Positions 16,357-25,056 of a DNA stretch of 62,545 nucleotides are shown piece by piece (positions within the stretch are counted from its first letter, which is position 1; each line of letters starts with the position of its first letter). The position numbers and the translations under genes were made by a program. Source of the stretch: Pseudomonas sp. CBZ-4. GTDB taxonomy: Bacteria; Pseudomonadota; Gammaproteobacteria; Pseudomonadales; Pseudomonadaceae. Location of the stretch: assembly GCF_000346755.1 (NCBI RefSeq), contig NZ_ANNV01000167.1, positions 1 to 62,545 of the forward strand, written 5' to 3'. A model generated the notes under the pieces. The model had not been told where the DNA came from, ran no database searches, and saw only the letters and a program-made list of their open reading frames with translations.

Positions 16357-17807
16357 AACGCCTGTGGCTGCTGCCGCTGCTGTGGGCCAGCGCCGCCCAT
16401 GGCACGCCGGCCGAGGACTACCAGCAGTATTGCGCAAGTTGCCATGGCCTCAATCGCATCGGCGCCAGCGGCCCGGCACTGCTGCCGGAAAGCCTCGGGC
16501 GGATCAAGCCGGACGAGGTGCGCAAGGTCATCACACACGGGCGTCCCGCCAGCCAGATGGCCGCCTTCGCGCCGCAACTGAGCGCAGCACAGATCGACGC
16601 CCTGGCGGACTTCCTGCAACAGCCACCGGTCACGCCTGTCAGCTGGGAGGCGCAAGACATCCGCAACAGCCACCACCTGCTGGCCGACCTGGGCCAATTG
16701 CCGACGACCCCGCAACACCACGCCGACCCGCTCAACCTGTTTGTGGTGGTGGAGTCCGGCGACCATCACATCGACATCCTCGACGGTGATCGCTTCACCG
16801 TGCTGGACCGTTTCGCCAGCCACTTTGCCGTGCACGGCGGGCCCAAGTTCTCGCCGGACGGACGCTTCGTGTATTTCGCCTCGCGGGATGGCTGGATCAG
16901 CCTCTACGACCTGCACAACCTCACCCTGATCGCCGAGATCCGCGCCGGGCTCAACACCCGCAACCTCGCGGTGAGCAAGGATGGGCGCTGGGTGCTGGTG
17001 GGCAACTACCTGCCGGGCAACCTGGTGGTGCTCGATGCGCGGGATTTGTCGCTGGTCAAGACGCTGTCCACCGGCTCACGGGTCAGCGCCGTGTACACCG
17101 CACCGCCGCGCAACAGTTTTGTCGTGGCGCTCAAGGACGTGAACGAGGTGTGGGAGCTGTCCTATGCCGCCCCCGACCCCGGCTTCGAACCCCGGCGCAT
17201 CGCGGCCCGCGACGTGCTGGATGACTTCTCGTTCACCCCGGATTACCGCCAGTTGCTCGCCACGTCACGCAAGGCCGGCGGCGGCCAGGTGATCGACCTG
17301 GATTCCGGTGCCGTGGTCACGGACATCCCGCTGGCGGGCATGCCGCACCTGGGCTCCGGCACCTATTGGCGGCGCAATGGCCAGTGGGTGTTCGCCACGC
17401 CGAATATCAGCCAGGGGCAAATCAGCGTGCTCGACCCCGTCACCTGGAAATTGATCAAACAGATCCCCACCCTGGGCCCGGGGTTTTTCATGCGCAGCCA
17501 TGTCAACTCGCGCTATGTGTGGAGCGATGTGTTCTTCGGCCCGGACAACGATGCCATCCACTTGATCGACAAACAGACCCTGGAAATCGCCCACACCCTG
17601 CGCCCGGTACCGGGCAAGACCGCCGCCCATGTGGAATTCACCCGCGATGGGCGCTACGTGCTGCTGAGCATCTGGGCCAGCGACGGCGCACTGATCGTGT
17701 ACGACAGCCAGACGCTTGAAGAGATCAAGCGCCTGCCGATGAACAAGCCGTCGGGCAAGTACAACGTGGGCAACAAGATTGAGTTTGCCGAGGGTACATC
17801 GCACTGA
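16353..17807 (+). CDS. nirN: NirN, dihydro-heme d1 dehydrogenase
   Basis: A 484-residue periplasmic protein resembling NirS: signal peptide (about 1-17), cytochrome c site CASCH at 27-31, then a d1-type propeller. NirN catalyses the final dehydrogenation giving heme d1 and is thought to help hand it to NirS. Its ATG overlaps the nirE stop. It ends the nir operon only 7 bases from the convergent hemN-like stop, so no separate terminator is visible. Confidence 0.93.
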   Translation: MKRLWLLPLLWASAAHGTPAEDYQQYCASCHGLNRIGASGPALLPESLGRIKPDEVRKVITHGRPASQMAAFAPQLSAAQIDALADFLQQPPVTPVSWEAQDIRNSHHLLADLGQLPTTPQHHADPLNLFVVVESGDHHIDILDGDRFTVLDRFASHFAVHGGPKFSPDGRFVYFASRDGWISLYDLHNLTLIAEIRAGLNTRNLAVSKDGRWVLVGNYLPGNLVVLDARDLSLVKTLSTGSRVSAVYTAPPRNSFVVALKDVNEVWELSYAAPDPGFEPRRIAARDVLDDFSFTPDYRQLLATSRKAGGGQVIDLDSGAVVTDIPLAGMPHLGSGTYWRRNGQWVFATPNISQGQISVLDPVTWKLIKQIPTLGPGFFMRSHVNSRYVWSDVFFGPDNDAIHLIDKQTLEIAHTLRPVPGKTAAHVEFTRDGRYVLLSIWASDGALIVYDSQTLEEIKRLPMNKPSGKYNVGNKIEFAEGTSH

Positions 17808-17814
17808 GGCCCGC

Positions 17815-18626
17815 TCACCACAACAGTGTGTCGCCCAGGCTGATATGGTCACAGTCACCGTGCACCGTGAACCCTTCGCCGGTACGGAGCAGGTCGCCGC
17901 GCTCCTGGGCCTGGGTGAAGTCATCGTCACTGCGAGCAAACTGCCCCTGGCCGATGTAGTGGTAACCCGCCGCGGCCAGGCGTTCGAAACTCAGCTGGCG
18001 CATGGCGCCGCTATGGGCTTGCGTCGGTTGCGCGCGGTACCGCCGAGGTGGCCGGGCGTAGTCGAACAGGTGCAAGCGATCCGGCGCCAGGGTGATCAGG
18101 CTGTCGAGCTTGGACTCGAAACTGGCCAGGGTCTGCCAGGCGGCGCCGTAGCCGAGGTCGACACTCACTGAACGAAAATCGAAGGTGCGCGCCGCATCGA
18201 TCAACGACTGGATCGGTGCGGGGTTGCGGTAGCACAACGGCGAGGGTTCGACCCCGGCGCAGGCATCGGGCGCGCTGATGCAGACGTGGTTGAACCCCAG
18301 CTCGCGCAGCAGGCCGACGCTCGCCCAATCGGTGTGCCGGGGAGCGAGGTCAATGGCGTAGTCGCCGCGGTCGCGCTCGAAGAAATTGAAGCGTGCATGC
18401 AGGGTGCCCATCATCGCCTGCACCTCGGCGACGGCCGCTGCGCCGCGCCACTGGAAATGCGCCACGGGTTGGCGCTGGTCGAGGTGGCGGCCGATCCATT
18501 GCACCTCCTCGTCCAGGCTGCGCCGGCACGCGTCGTTCGCCGAACCGGCCGGCCAGTGCAGGGACGCTGGCGTTGGCGGCTGCTGCGTAGGGTACGCACC
18601 ACATCGAGAGAAATGACACTGCGCAT
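17815..18626 (-). pseudogene. Degenerate HemN-like protein, probably frameshifted
   Basis: From about 18580 downward the frame reads as the middle of an oxygen-independent coproporphyrinogen oxidase (HemN): GLLRELGFNHVCIS, TFDFRSVSVDLGYG, APDRLHLFDYARPP, LAAAGYHYIGQGQFA and TVHGDCDHISLGDT all align with HemN segments. It lacks the radical SAM CxxxCxxC motif, the GGGTP motif is altered (HFQWRGAAA), and the C-terminal third is missing. The best start, ATG at 18626 with GGAGGAG six bases upstream, is in another frame (MRSVISLDVVRT), so one base appears to have been lost near 18600. A perfect FNR box lies 55 bases upstream. It may be a decayed gene or a repurposed non-catalytic tetrapyrrole-binding protein. 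Confidence 0.65.
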
Positions 18627-18681
18627 GACGGGCTCCTCCATGGACGGTGAGCCATTGTCCGGTGCGACACCAGGGCACCCC

Positions 18682-18695
18682 TTGATATGCATCAA
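18682..18695. promoter_or_regulatory. Perfect palindromic FNR/DNR box upstream of hemN-like gene
   Basis: TTGATATGCATCAA, a full palindrome with ten of ten consensus half-site bases, 55 bases before the ATG at 18626. It lies just past the stop of the CopD-like gene. Confidence 0.78.
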
Positions 18696-18700
18696 GGGCT

Positions 18701-19144
18701 TTACCAACTGAGGTAAAACATGCTCTTGGCCAACAGCACAATCGCCACCATGTGCGCGAACAGGCTGAGGTGGATAAAGCGCAGGTACCGCGCACTGACA
18801 CGGCCACGGCGCATGCGCAGCATCGTCAGCACAAAGTGCAGCAGCACGCTGCCCGCGAGAATCAGCTTGAGGCTCAGCAATGTGCCGAAAGCGCTTGCCA
18901 GCGGTGCCGCCAATATCGGCCGATAACGCAGCCAGACCATGCCGATGCCCGCGCCGAACAGCACCAGCAACACCCACGGCATCAACGCCCGCGCACGTTG
19001 GCCGACGCCTTGTTCGACCTGCACCATCACCCGCGCCGGCAGGTGCCGATGCAGGTGGGCGAGGATCAGCACTTCGAAAAACACCGTGCCGATAAAGATC
19101 AGCGCAGCGAACAGATGGGCCAGGAGAAACAGCAGGTAGAGCAT
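18701..19144 (-). CDS. CopD-like four-helix membrane protein
   Basis: A 147-residue inner-membrane protein with four hydrophobic segments and histidines near helix ends (LAHLFAAL, ILAHLHRHLP, HFVLTML, HLSLFAHMVA), reminiscent of the CopD/heme-binding four-helix superfamily. The start at 19144 (MLYLLFLLAHL) begins directly at the first helix; the longer frame is not supported. An FNR/DNR box 57 bases upstream and the position next to the nir operon suggest a role under denitrifying conditions, perhaps in heme or copper handling. That function is inferred. Confidence 0.75.
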   Translation of the reverse strand: MLYLLFLLAHLFAALIFIGTVFFEVLILAHLHRHLPARVMVQVEQGVGQRARALMPWVLLVLFGAGIGMVWLRYRPILAAPLASAFGTLLSLKLILAGSVLLHFVLTMLRMRRGRVSARYLRFIHLSLFAHMVAIVLLAKSMFYLSW

Positions 19145-19201
19145 GGAGGCCTCGCAGGTCGCGCCGGGCCTCCAGTGTCGCGCCCTGCACGGGGCCACGC
19201 C

Positions 19202-19215
19202 TTGATGCCGGTCAA
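19202..19215. promoter_or_regulatory. FNR/DNR box upstream of CopD-like gene
   Basis: TTGAT-GCCG-GTCAA, nine of ten half-site bases, 57 bases before the ATG at 19144. It lies between that gene and the end of the porin gene. Confidence 0.7.
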
Positions 19216-19219
19216 GCCG

Positions 19220-20536
19220 TTACAGCAGCGGGATGCTGTAGCTGACGATCAGGCGCGTTTCGTCCTTGTCCGTCGTGTCGTTGCCGCGCAGGACCGCGCT
19301 GCGCCAGGTCAGGCCGAGGCCCTTGAAGGTGCCGGTGGGAATCACGTAGTCCACGCGCAGGTCGCGCTCCCATTCACTGTTGTCACGGCTGGCCGTGCGG
19401 ATGTGGCTGCCGTGGATATAGGTGACGCTGGAACGCAGGCCCGGTACGCCGAGGCCGGCAAAGTCATAGGCATAGCTGCCGACGGTGGCTTGCTCGCCGG
19501 CATTGACGAATTTCAGCGACTGCGAGTTGGTGATCAGGTAGAGCGAGCGGCCCTGGCCCTGGTTGATATGGGGGAAGTCACTTTCACCCGTGGTTTTCTG
19601 GTAGCCGAGGCTGACCGAATGCCCGCTCAAGGCGTAGGTAAACAGCGCACTCCACAGGCGGTTGTCGACCTTGCCGGTGTTCGCGCCGGGGCCGTAGTAA
19701 CCCGCGCTGACGTAGCCTTCATCGCGCCCGGCCGCGCTGGCGTTCTTGCCGTCGGCGGTGCTGTAGAAGTAGCGCAGGTCGCTTTTGAACTGGCCCACCG
19801 GCAGTTGCCAGTTGTGCACCAGGCCGAGGAAATGCTGCTGGTAGAAGTTCTCCAGGCTGGCGTAGTAGTACTGCACTTGCAGTTGCTTGCTGACCGCGTA
19901 GTCCACGCCGCCGTAGTAGAACTGGTTGCTGGACTTGCCCTTGACGGGGTCGTTTGCACCGGCAATCGACAGGCCCTGGCCGTTGCTGGAGTTGCGGTCG
20001 ACGACCTGCTCCAGCTTGCCGGCGATCAGGTTGAAGTCCTTGAAGTCTTTGGAGTCGAGTTGGTAACCGCGAAAGGTCTGGGGCAACAGGCGGCCGTCTT
20101 CAGTGGTCAGCACCGGCAGCTTGGGTTGCAGGTTGCCGACCTTGAGCTGAGTCTGGGCGATGCGCATCTTGCCGGTGACGCCGGTCTTGCTGAAGTCATG
20201 GGCGGCCTTGCCATCGTCCAGCGGGAAGACGCTGCCGGGGGTGTTGTCGGCACCGGCCTTGCCGGCCCGGCCCGAGGCGTCCAGGCGCAGGCCGATCATC
20301 TGCTGCAGGTCCAGGCCGAAGCCGACGGTGCCTTGGGTGAAGCCGGACTGGTAGTTGAACATGAACGCCTGGCCCCACTCCTTGTCCGACGCGCCCCGGG
20401 CGTTGCGGGTGTCCTGGTTGTAGTAGAAGTTGCGCAGGTCGAGGCTGGCTTTGCTGTCGTCGATAAAGCCGGACGCAGCAGCGTGTTGCGCGGCCCCCAG
20501 GGAAACGGCGAGGGCCAGGCAAGTCTTGTGATTCAT
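19220..20536 (-). CDS. OprD-family outer-membrane porin
   Basis: A 438-residue outer-membrane beta-barrel. Signal peptide about 1-21 (cut after HAAAS), then the OprD family start GFIDDSKASLDLRNFYYNQD, alternating aromatic strands, and a C-terminal strand ending SIPLL. OprD porins admit amino acids, short peptides or aromatic acids depending on subgroup; the substrate cannot be told here. GGAG lies before the ATG at 20536. No DNR box was seen in front of it. Confidence 0.9.
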   Translation of the reverse strand: MNHKTCLALAVSLGAAQHAAASGFIDDSKASLDLRNFYYNQDTRNARGASDKEWGQAFMFNYQSGFTQGTVGFGLDLQQMIGLRLDASGRAGKAGADNTPGSVFPLDDGKAAHDFSKTGVTGKMRIAQTQLKVGNLQPKLPVLTTEDGRLLPQTFRGYQLDSKDFKDFNLIAGKLEQVVDRNSSNGQGLSIAGANDPVKGKSSNQFYYGGVDYAVSKQLQVQYYYASLENFYQQHFLGLVHNWQLPVGQFKSDLRYFYSTADGKNASAAGRDEGYVSAGYYGPGANTGKVDNRLWSALFTYALSGHSVSLGYQKTTGESDFPHINQGQGRSLYLITNSQSLKFVNAGEQATVGSYAYDFAGLGVPGLRSSVTYIHGSHIRTASRDNSEWERDLRVDYVIPTGTFKGLGLTWRSAVLRGNDTTDKDETRLIVSYSIPLL

Positions 20537-20698
20537 GAAGGCTCCGTAGAATAAATGAGGCGATCCCGTCGCAGCCCAGCCCTGTTCTTTGTCGGTCGGG
20601 TGGTGCTGCATTCAACGGGAGCGCGCACGGTATAGCCTGGGCCGCGCGGGAAACAGCCGGGGAAACCGTCATTCACTTTTACCGGTTGCGTAACAATC

Positions 20699-21244
20699 TC
20701 AGGGTATTGAGTGCCATCGGCTGAACGCTCCCTGCGCGTCTAGTGGGCACCAGGCGAAGTCCCATTCGGTGCCTGGCAAGGCTTGGTGTTCTGAATCCGC
20801 CCGGCGCGCGTCCTTCCAGTCGAACACGGTCGAGCCTTGCCAGGTCAGGACCACGCCACTGTCTTGACTGGTGTCGGCGTTGATCCAGCACGCCGCCGCA
20901 GCCGCCATGAAGGCTTCGATCGGCTCATCGTCAATCTGCGTCCGATACGGCGAGCCGAGCAGCCAGCGGCAGACGTTGACGTGGTAGGTCCAATCCAGCG
21001 GTGGCCGGTGGCGATAGGCCCAGGTCATGAAGCTGCGGAACAGGTTCAAGCCCTCGGGCGGGTCAAGCTTGAGCAACGCCGGGCAGATGTCGAACAGGGT
21101 GTGCCAATGGGGCAACAGGCGTGCATCGAGGTGCACGAAGCAGCGGGAATTGCTCGGGTAGTCGGGCAGCGCCGGCTCCAGGCGCAGGCGCCGGGACGCC
21201 TTGCTGACCAGGCGGTTGGCGCCGGCAGGCAATAGAGGGTTCAT
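20699..21244 (-). CDS. Hypothetical protein
   Basis: A 181-residue soluble protein without signal peptide or membrane segment, rich in Trp, Arg and Pro (for example SFMTWAYRHRPPLDWTYHVN and DWKDARRADSEHQ). The family is not recognised. The coding character is good: no competing frame makes sense. The ATG at 21244 is preferred over the GTG three codons upstream, though neither has a strong ribosome site. It lies between the DUF2946 gene and the porin, all on the minus strand. Confidence 0.65.
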   Translation of the reverse strand: MNPLLPAGANRLVSKASRRLRLEPALPDYPSNSRCFVHLDARLLPHWHTLFDICPALLKLDPPEGLNLFRSFMTWAYRHRPPLDWTYHVNVCRWLLGSPYRTQIDDEPIEAFMAAAAACWINADTSQDSGVVLTWQGSTVFDWKDARRADSEHQALPGTEWDFAWCPLDAQGAFSRWHSIP

Positions 21245-21306
21245 GAAACGCACTCACAGTCGTGACGATAGAACGCCGCCTGATCACAGGCGGCCCAAGG
21301 CACACG

Positions 21307-21687
21307 TCAGAAAGCGGGGGAAGCGCGGGGGTTGGCCGAGGGCCAGGAATAGCGCGGCGGCGCCTTGTTGCGCCGTTCATGGGCCGGGCGCGGGGTTTGC
21401 CCCAGGCCCAGCAGCCAGGCCAGACCGATCAGGAACACCAGGGCGACGGTCAACGCGTTGCACACCGGGCAGGCAAAGTAGTTCGAGATGTTGCTGGAAG
21501 CCGGGCTACCCAACCCTTTGTCGGAAATCGGCTGGCTGCCTTCCACCGAACAGAACTGCCCGCCGATGCCGTTGAGCTCCAGGCCCATCATCTGCCCATG
21601 GCCCAAACCGCACACGAACAGGTTCATCAGCACGCAGAAGTACAGGGTCCAGGCGATCAGCGAGCGGTCGGGAGGGCGCAATTTCAT
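21307..21687 (-). CDS. DUF2946-like small membrane protein
   Basis: A 126-residue protein with an N-terminal hydrophobic helix (about 12-30), a CPVC motif before a second helix (NALTVALVFLIGLAWLLGL) and a polar tail. This two-helix, CxxC layout matches DUF2946, whose members often neighbour copper or heme uptake genes. It is divergent from the SCO/PCu(A)C pair, supporting a copper link. The ATG at 21687 (MKLRPPDRS) is preferred over the longer frame. Confidence 0.7.
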   Translation of the reverse strand: MKLRPPDRSLIAWTLYFCVLMNLFVCGLGHGQMMGLELNGIGGQFCSVEGSQPISDKGLGSPASSNISNYFACPVCNALTVALVFLIGLAWLLGLGQTPRPAHERRNKAPPRYSWPSANPRASPAF

Positions 21688-21868
21688 GGCGGCGACTCTA
21701 CCACCCCAGGCGCACCGAGATGAAGCACGGCGCGCCCCTGTGGCAGAACGTCGCACATTACGCGGGCCGGCCGGGGTTGGTAGACTTGGCGCTCTCCTCC
21801 CTTACTCCTTTTCAAAGCCTGATGTGTAGATCCAGAGCAATGCAGGCGTTTCACAGGATGCGCAGTTG

Positions 21869-22477
21869 ATGAGTACGTTATTCACCCGCCGCAAAGTGCT
21901 GACCGGCATGGGCCTGTTGGGCCTGGGCAGCCTGCTGGGCGGCTGTGACTACAGCCCCAAGCTGAACTTCAAGTACGGCAAGGACCTCAGTGACAAGATC
22001 ATGGGCCGCACCTTCAAGCTCAAGAACACCGACGGCGAGACCGTCACCCTGAGCTCGTTCCGTGGCCTGATGCCGGTGGTGTTCTTCGGCTTCACCCAGT
22101 GCCCGGCCGTGTGCCCGACCACCCTGGCCCGCGCCGCCCAGGCCAAGAAGTTGATGGGCCGCGACGGCGAGATCATGCAAGTGGTGTTCATCACCCTCGA
22201 CCCCGAGCGCGACACGCCGGAGATCCTCGACAAGTACGTCAAGGCCTTCGACCCCAGCTTCGAAGCGCTGTACGGCACCCCGGAAGAAATCGCCGTGGCC
22301 GCCAAGGAGTTCGGGATCTTTTATGAAAAGATCCCCGCCGGCGACACCTACACCCTGTCCCACACCGCCACCAGTTTTGTCTTCGACACCCGTGGCAACC
22401 TGCGCCTGGGGCTGCAGGCATCCCTTACCGCTAAAGAGTGCGCAGAAGACCTGCTCACCGTCATGGAGGTCTGCTAA
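21869..22477 (+). CDS. SCO1/SenC-family copper metallochaperone
   Basis: A 202-residue protein with a lipoprotein signal ending LLGGC (Cys26) and a thioredoxin-like SCO domain. The copper-binding CPAVCP is at C78-C82 and the partner His lies in YTLSHTATSFV. SCO proteins load copper into the CuA site of cytochrome c oxidase or act as thiol reductants. AGGA lies ten bases before the ATG; a TTG one codon upstream is possible. It overlaps the next gene at TAATG. Confidence 0.92.
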   Translation: MSTLFTRRKVLTGMGLLGLGSLLGGCDYSPKLNFKYGKDLSDKIMGRTFKLKNTDGETVTLSSFRGLMPVVFFGFTQCPAVCPTTLARAAQAKKLMGRDGEIMQVVFITLDPERDTPEILDKYVKAFDPSFEALYGTPEEIAVAAKEFGIFYEKIPAGDTYTLSHTATSFVFDTRGNLRLGLQASLTAKECAEDLLTVMEVC

Positions 22478-22944
22478 TGACTGCCGTTCAACACCTCAAG
22501 CGCCTGACATTCGGCCTTACCCTGCTGACCCTCGCCGCCCACGCCAGTGCCCAGGTACAAGTGAGCGACGCCTGGGTGCGCGCCACCGTGCCGGGCCAGC
22601 CGTCGAGCGGCGCGTTCATGACCGTCACCGCCGACAGCGACAGCAAGCTGCTGAGCGTGGCGACGCCAGCGGCCAAGGACGTGCAGATCCATGAGATGAG
22701 CATGAAGGACGACGTGATGCACATGGGCCCGGTGGACTCGGTCGCACTGCCCGCCGGCAAGGCCGTCACCCTCGACCCCAACGGCTACCACGTGATGCTG
22801 ATGGGCCTGACCGGGCAGATCAAGGAAGGCGACCAGGTGCCGCTGACCCTGACCGTCGAGAACGCCAAGGGCGAGAAACAGACGATTGAAGTGAAGGCCC
22901 CGGCGCGTGGCCTGGACGGCATGGACCACAGCAAGATGCACTAA
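22477..22944 (+). CDS. PCu(A)C periplasmic copper chaperone
   Basis: A 155-residue protein with a signal peptide (about 1-25) and an exact H-x10-M-x21-H-x-M copper(I) motif: His72, Met83, His105 and Met107. PCu(A)C partners with SCO to deliver copper to CuA. Its ATG overlaps the SCO stop (TAATG), so the two are co-translated. Confidence 0.93.
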   Translation: MTAVQHLKRLTFGLTLLTLAAHASAQVQVSDAWVRATVPGQPSSGAFMTVTADSDSKLLSVATPAAKDVQIHEMSMKDDVMHMGPVDSVALPAGKAVTLDPNGYHVMLMGLTGQIKEGDQVPLTLTVENAKGEKQTIEVKAPARGLDGMDHSKMH

Positions 22945-23047
22945 GGGCGGGAGCTGAGTGGCGCCTGGAGGGGAACGAGGGCGACCTGATAGACAGACAT
23001 CGCCCTTGCGCCACGGGCTCGCCGGCCGCGCACTCAAATGGCCGCAA

Positions 23048-23440
23048 TCAAGTGAACATGTCCGGCCCGAAGTCCTCGATGCCTTCGTGACGCAGCGTCT
23101 GCGGGAGCTGCTCCCTGAAGCGGCTTATCTTCTGCTGAAGCTCGGCGCTGTAGGTGCCGTCCGGGTTGTCGGGGGGGAAACTGAACTTGATTGGATATAC
23201 ATTCTCCGAGGAAAGGTAAGGGGCTTTCATCGGCCCCTCCACTTCCGATTGCAGAGGCTGTAAACCGAGGGTCTCGGCGATGTTGAAGGCGATATCCAGG
23301 GTCTTATCCACCTTGCTCGCTGCGACCAGCACCTGGTTTTTTTCTCTGGGTGGCGTGACTGCACTGGATGCTGGGGGGAGCGCTTGAGTTTGATGGACCG
23401 GGGGCTGCGCTGATAACGACAGAGAATTGATACTGGACAT
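23048..23440 (-). CDS. Paralog-family hypothetical protein, copy A
   Basis: A 130-residue protein. The first 40 residues are polar and Ser/Gln/Pro-rich; the C-terminal half carries the family signature PDNPDGTYSAELQQKISRF followed by a GIEDFGPDMFT end. Related sequences are at 23523-23909, about 24600-24815, 25057-25452 and 25458-25588. No signal peptide by eye, no cysteine, no known domain. The decayed copy at 25458 is closest to this one. Confidence 0.7.
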   Translation of the reverse strand: MSSINSLSLSAQPPVHQTQALPPASSAVTPPREKNQVLVAASKVDKTLDIAFNIAETLGLQPLQSEVEGPMKAPYLSSENVYPIKFSFPPDNPDGTYSAELQQKISRFREQLPQTLRHEGIEDFGPDMFT

Positions 23441-23522
23441 GCTCGGTTCTCATGATGGAAGGGTGCGGTGACAGGCCTGCGGCCTTCCTGATGGTGTGCG
23501 CACAAACGCCGCACGATCAGGC

Positions 23523-23909
23523 TCATCGGGCGTGGTTGGAAATGCCCGCCTCGTGCAGCTTCGCTTGGAACGCCTGACGCAACTCGCCGATCTTTTTCTG
23601 CAATTCAGGGCTGTAGCTGCCGTCGCGTCGATCGGGTAGAACGCTGAAATTGCTGGTGATGTACTGAGCATTGCCATCGCCGAAGTCTTTAAGCCCGCGC
23701 ACGCCAAAGTTGTACTGGAGGTTGAGGCCTTTTGACTGGGCGAGGTCATCGAGCAACTGGCGCGCCTTGGGATGGTCGTCGCGTTTCACCGTGAATTCGA
23801 GGTCAGGGTTTACACCGTCGCTCCTGCGGGAACCTGCCTGCGTTGCGTGAGCCGCCGACTGAAGCGTCATCGGGTTGGACACAGATGCATTGACTTGAAA
23901 ATTCTGCAT
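23523..23909 (-). CDS. Paralog-family hypothetical protein, copy B
   Basis: A 128-residue protein starting MQNFQVNASVS, with a polar N-terminus, a FTVKRDDHPKARQLLDDLAQ helix region, a GDGNAQYITSNFSVLP strand and the signature RRDGSYSPELQKKIGELRQ. The HPKARQLLDDLA region resembles the YEKAINLFYELA region of copy D, so the shared domain spans about 95 residues. The start at 23909 is uncertain; the frame opens at 23984. Same strand as copy A, 82 bases apart. Confidence 0.68.
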   Translation of the reverse strand: MQNFQVNASVSNPMTLQSAAHATQAGSRRSDGVNPDLEFTVKRDDHPKARQLLDDLAQSKGLNLQYNFGVRGLKDFGDGNAQYITSNFSVLPDRRDGSYSPELQKKIGELRQAFQAKLHEAGISNHAR

Positions 23910-24041
23910 GAAAATACCCACATGTTGACGGCCGGGACTGACCAATCCCTCTGTGGCGACAGAGACTCCTTTGGTTCCCGGCAACCCTCTGCCACCCGGC
24001 CTACCTCCATCGCCGCCCCGCCATAGCTCGACAGCACCCGC

Positions 24042-24512
24042 TCAACCCGCCAGTCGCTTGGTCATCGGTATACACGCCAATACCAGCCCCGACGGTGAAT
24101 GGTAGACCGCCTGTTCATCCCCCACGTATCCATGGCTCCGATAGAAACTCGCGGCATTCAACGTCGCATCCAGCACCACCGTTTCAATCGCCATTTGCCG
24201 AGCCAGATGTTCCAGGTGATCGAGCATGGCCTTGCCATACCCGCGCCCGGTGAATGCGGGCAGCACAAATAGCGCGCCCACTTCATTGTTGTCCAGGTCA
24301 AGCATCCCGGTGACGACCGGCTCGCCCTGCAACCACCCCAGGTAAAAGGGTTTGTCCATGAGCGCGCTGTAGCCATCCTCTGCCGAGCCCCGGGTCCAAA
24401 GCGCCATTTGCTCAGCCGTGTAGGCACCGATGCATTGGTTGCGAATGGCTTGGAGGCGGATGTCAAAGGCGGTGCAGGCGTCTTGTGGTGTCGCCCGCTT
24501 GATCTCGAGCAT
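24042..24512 (-). CDS. GNAT-family N-acetyltransferase
   Basis: A 156-residue GNAT enzyme. The acetyl-CoA pyrophosphate-binding region is visible (VGALFVLPAFTGRGYGKAMLDHLE), followed by the FYRSHGYVGDE strand-helix typical of the C-terminus. GGGAG lies seven bases before the ATG at 24512. The substrate is not predictable. It sits within the paralog-family patch. Confidence 0.88.
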   Translation of the reverse strand: MLEIKRATPQDACTAFDIRLQAIRNQCIGAYTAEQMALWTRGSAEDGYSALMDKPFYLGWLQGEPVVTGMLDLDNNEVGALFVLPAFTGRGYGKAMLDHLEHLARQMAIETVVLDATLNAASFYRSHGYVGDEQAVYHSPSGLVLACIPMTKRLAG

Positions 24513-24599
24513 GGTGTTCTCCCTTTTTACATAACGGTCTATCGCCATCCTTCGGGCAACAAACAGCATCACTCATCGACCAACCTTTGGGAACTCAAC

Positions 24600-24815
24600 C
24601 CCGCTGAATACTCACGTAAGGAGATTGGGCGGCCTTTTCAATCGGACAATACAAATCCGCCCGGTTTGGTGACGACGCTCACTGTGAGCTTCTACCCCGA
24701 CCGCCCCGACGGGACTTACAGCCCTAAACACTTGGAAAACGTGAACCGTTTTGGCGAGCAAGTCAAAGCATGGCTGGATGCGCTAGGTATCGTGAATGCA
24801 GGCCCGGTCGATTGA
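24600..24815 (+). pseudogene. Paralog-family remnant, copy C
   Basis: Only the C-terminal half of the family is readable: TLTVSFYPDRPDGTYSPKHLENVNRF followed by ALGIVNAGPVD and a stop at 24815. No family-like N-terminus or good ribosome site precedes it, and the open frame upstream runs antisense through the acetyltransferase gene. It is probably a 5'-truncated copy; the left border is approximate. Confidence 0.55.
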
Positions 24816-24837
24816 TCTGCAACGTTCGAGGTTGCCT

Positions 24838-24861
24838 GAGCTGCCGCAATCGCGGCAGCTC
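24838..24861. repeat. Perfect 10-base-pair hairpin
   Basis: GAGCTGCCGC and GCGGCAGCTC flank the loop AATC. No T-run follows on either strand, so it is not a standard terminator. It lies between remnant C and copy D. Confidence 0.55.
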
Positions 24862-25056
24862 CACGACCAGCAACGCTGTCCATGAGCACACGCCTGCTTC
24901 CGGCCACAATGTCAGGTCACACCCTCTTCGCTTGAGCCACGAAACTATTTGTTTCAGTCAATGACCCGTCCTACGGAACCAGAGACGTTGCATATTCCAC
25001 TCAATGGCACGATCAGTTCGATGGTCAATACACAGATCAACCCATGGAAATTAACG

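Noticed and set aside
19220..20536. Porin as part of the Dnr regulon
   Set aside because: No TTGAT-N4-ATCAA-type site was found in front of its start; the box at 19202 lies downstream of its stop and faces the CopD-like gene.
24408..24815. Intact gene for copy C
   Set aside because: The first part of the frame runs antisense through the acetyltransferase gene; only the last 50-60 residues resemble the family.
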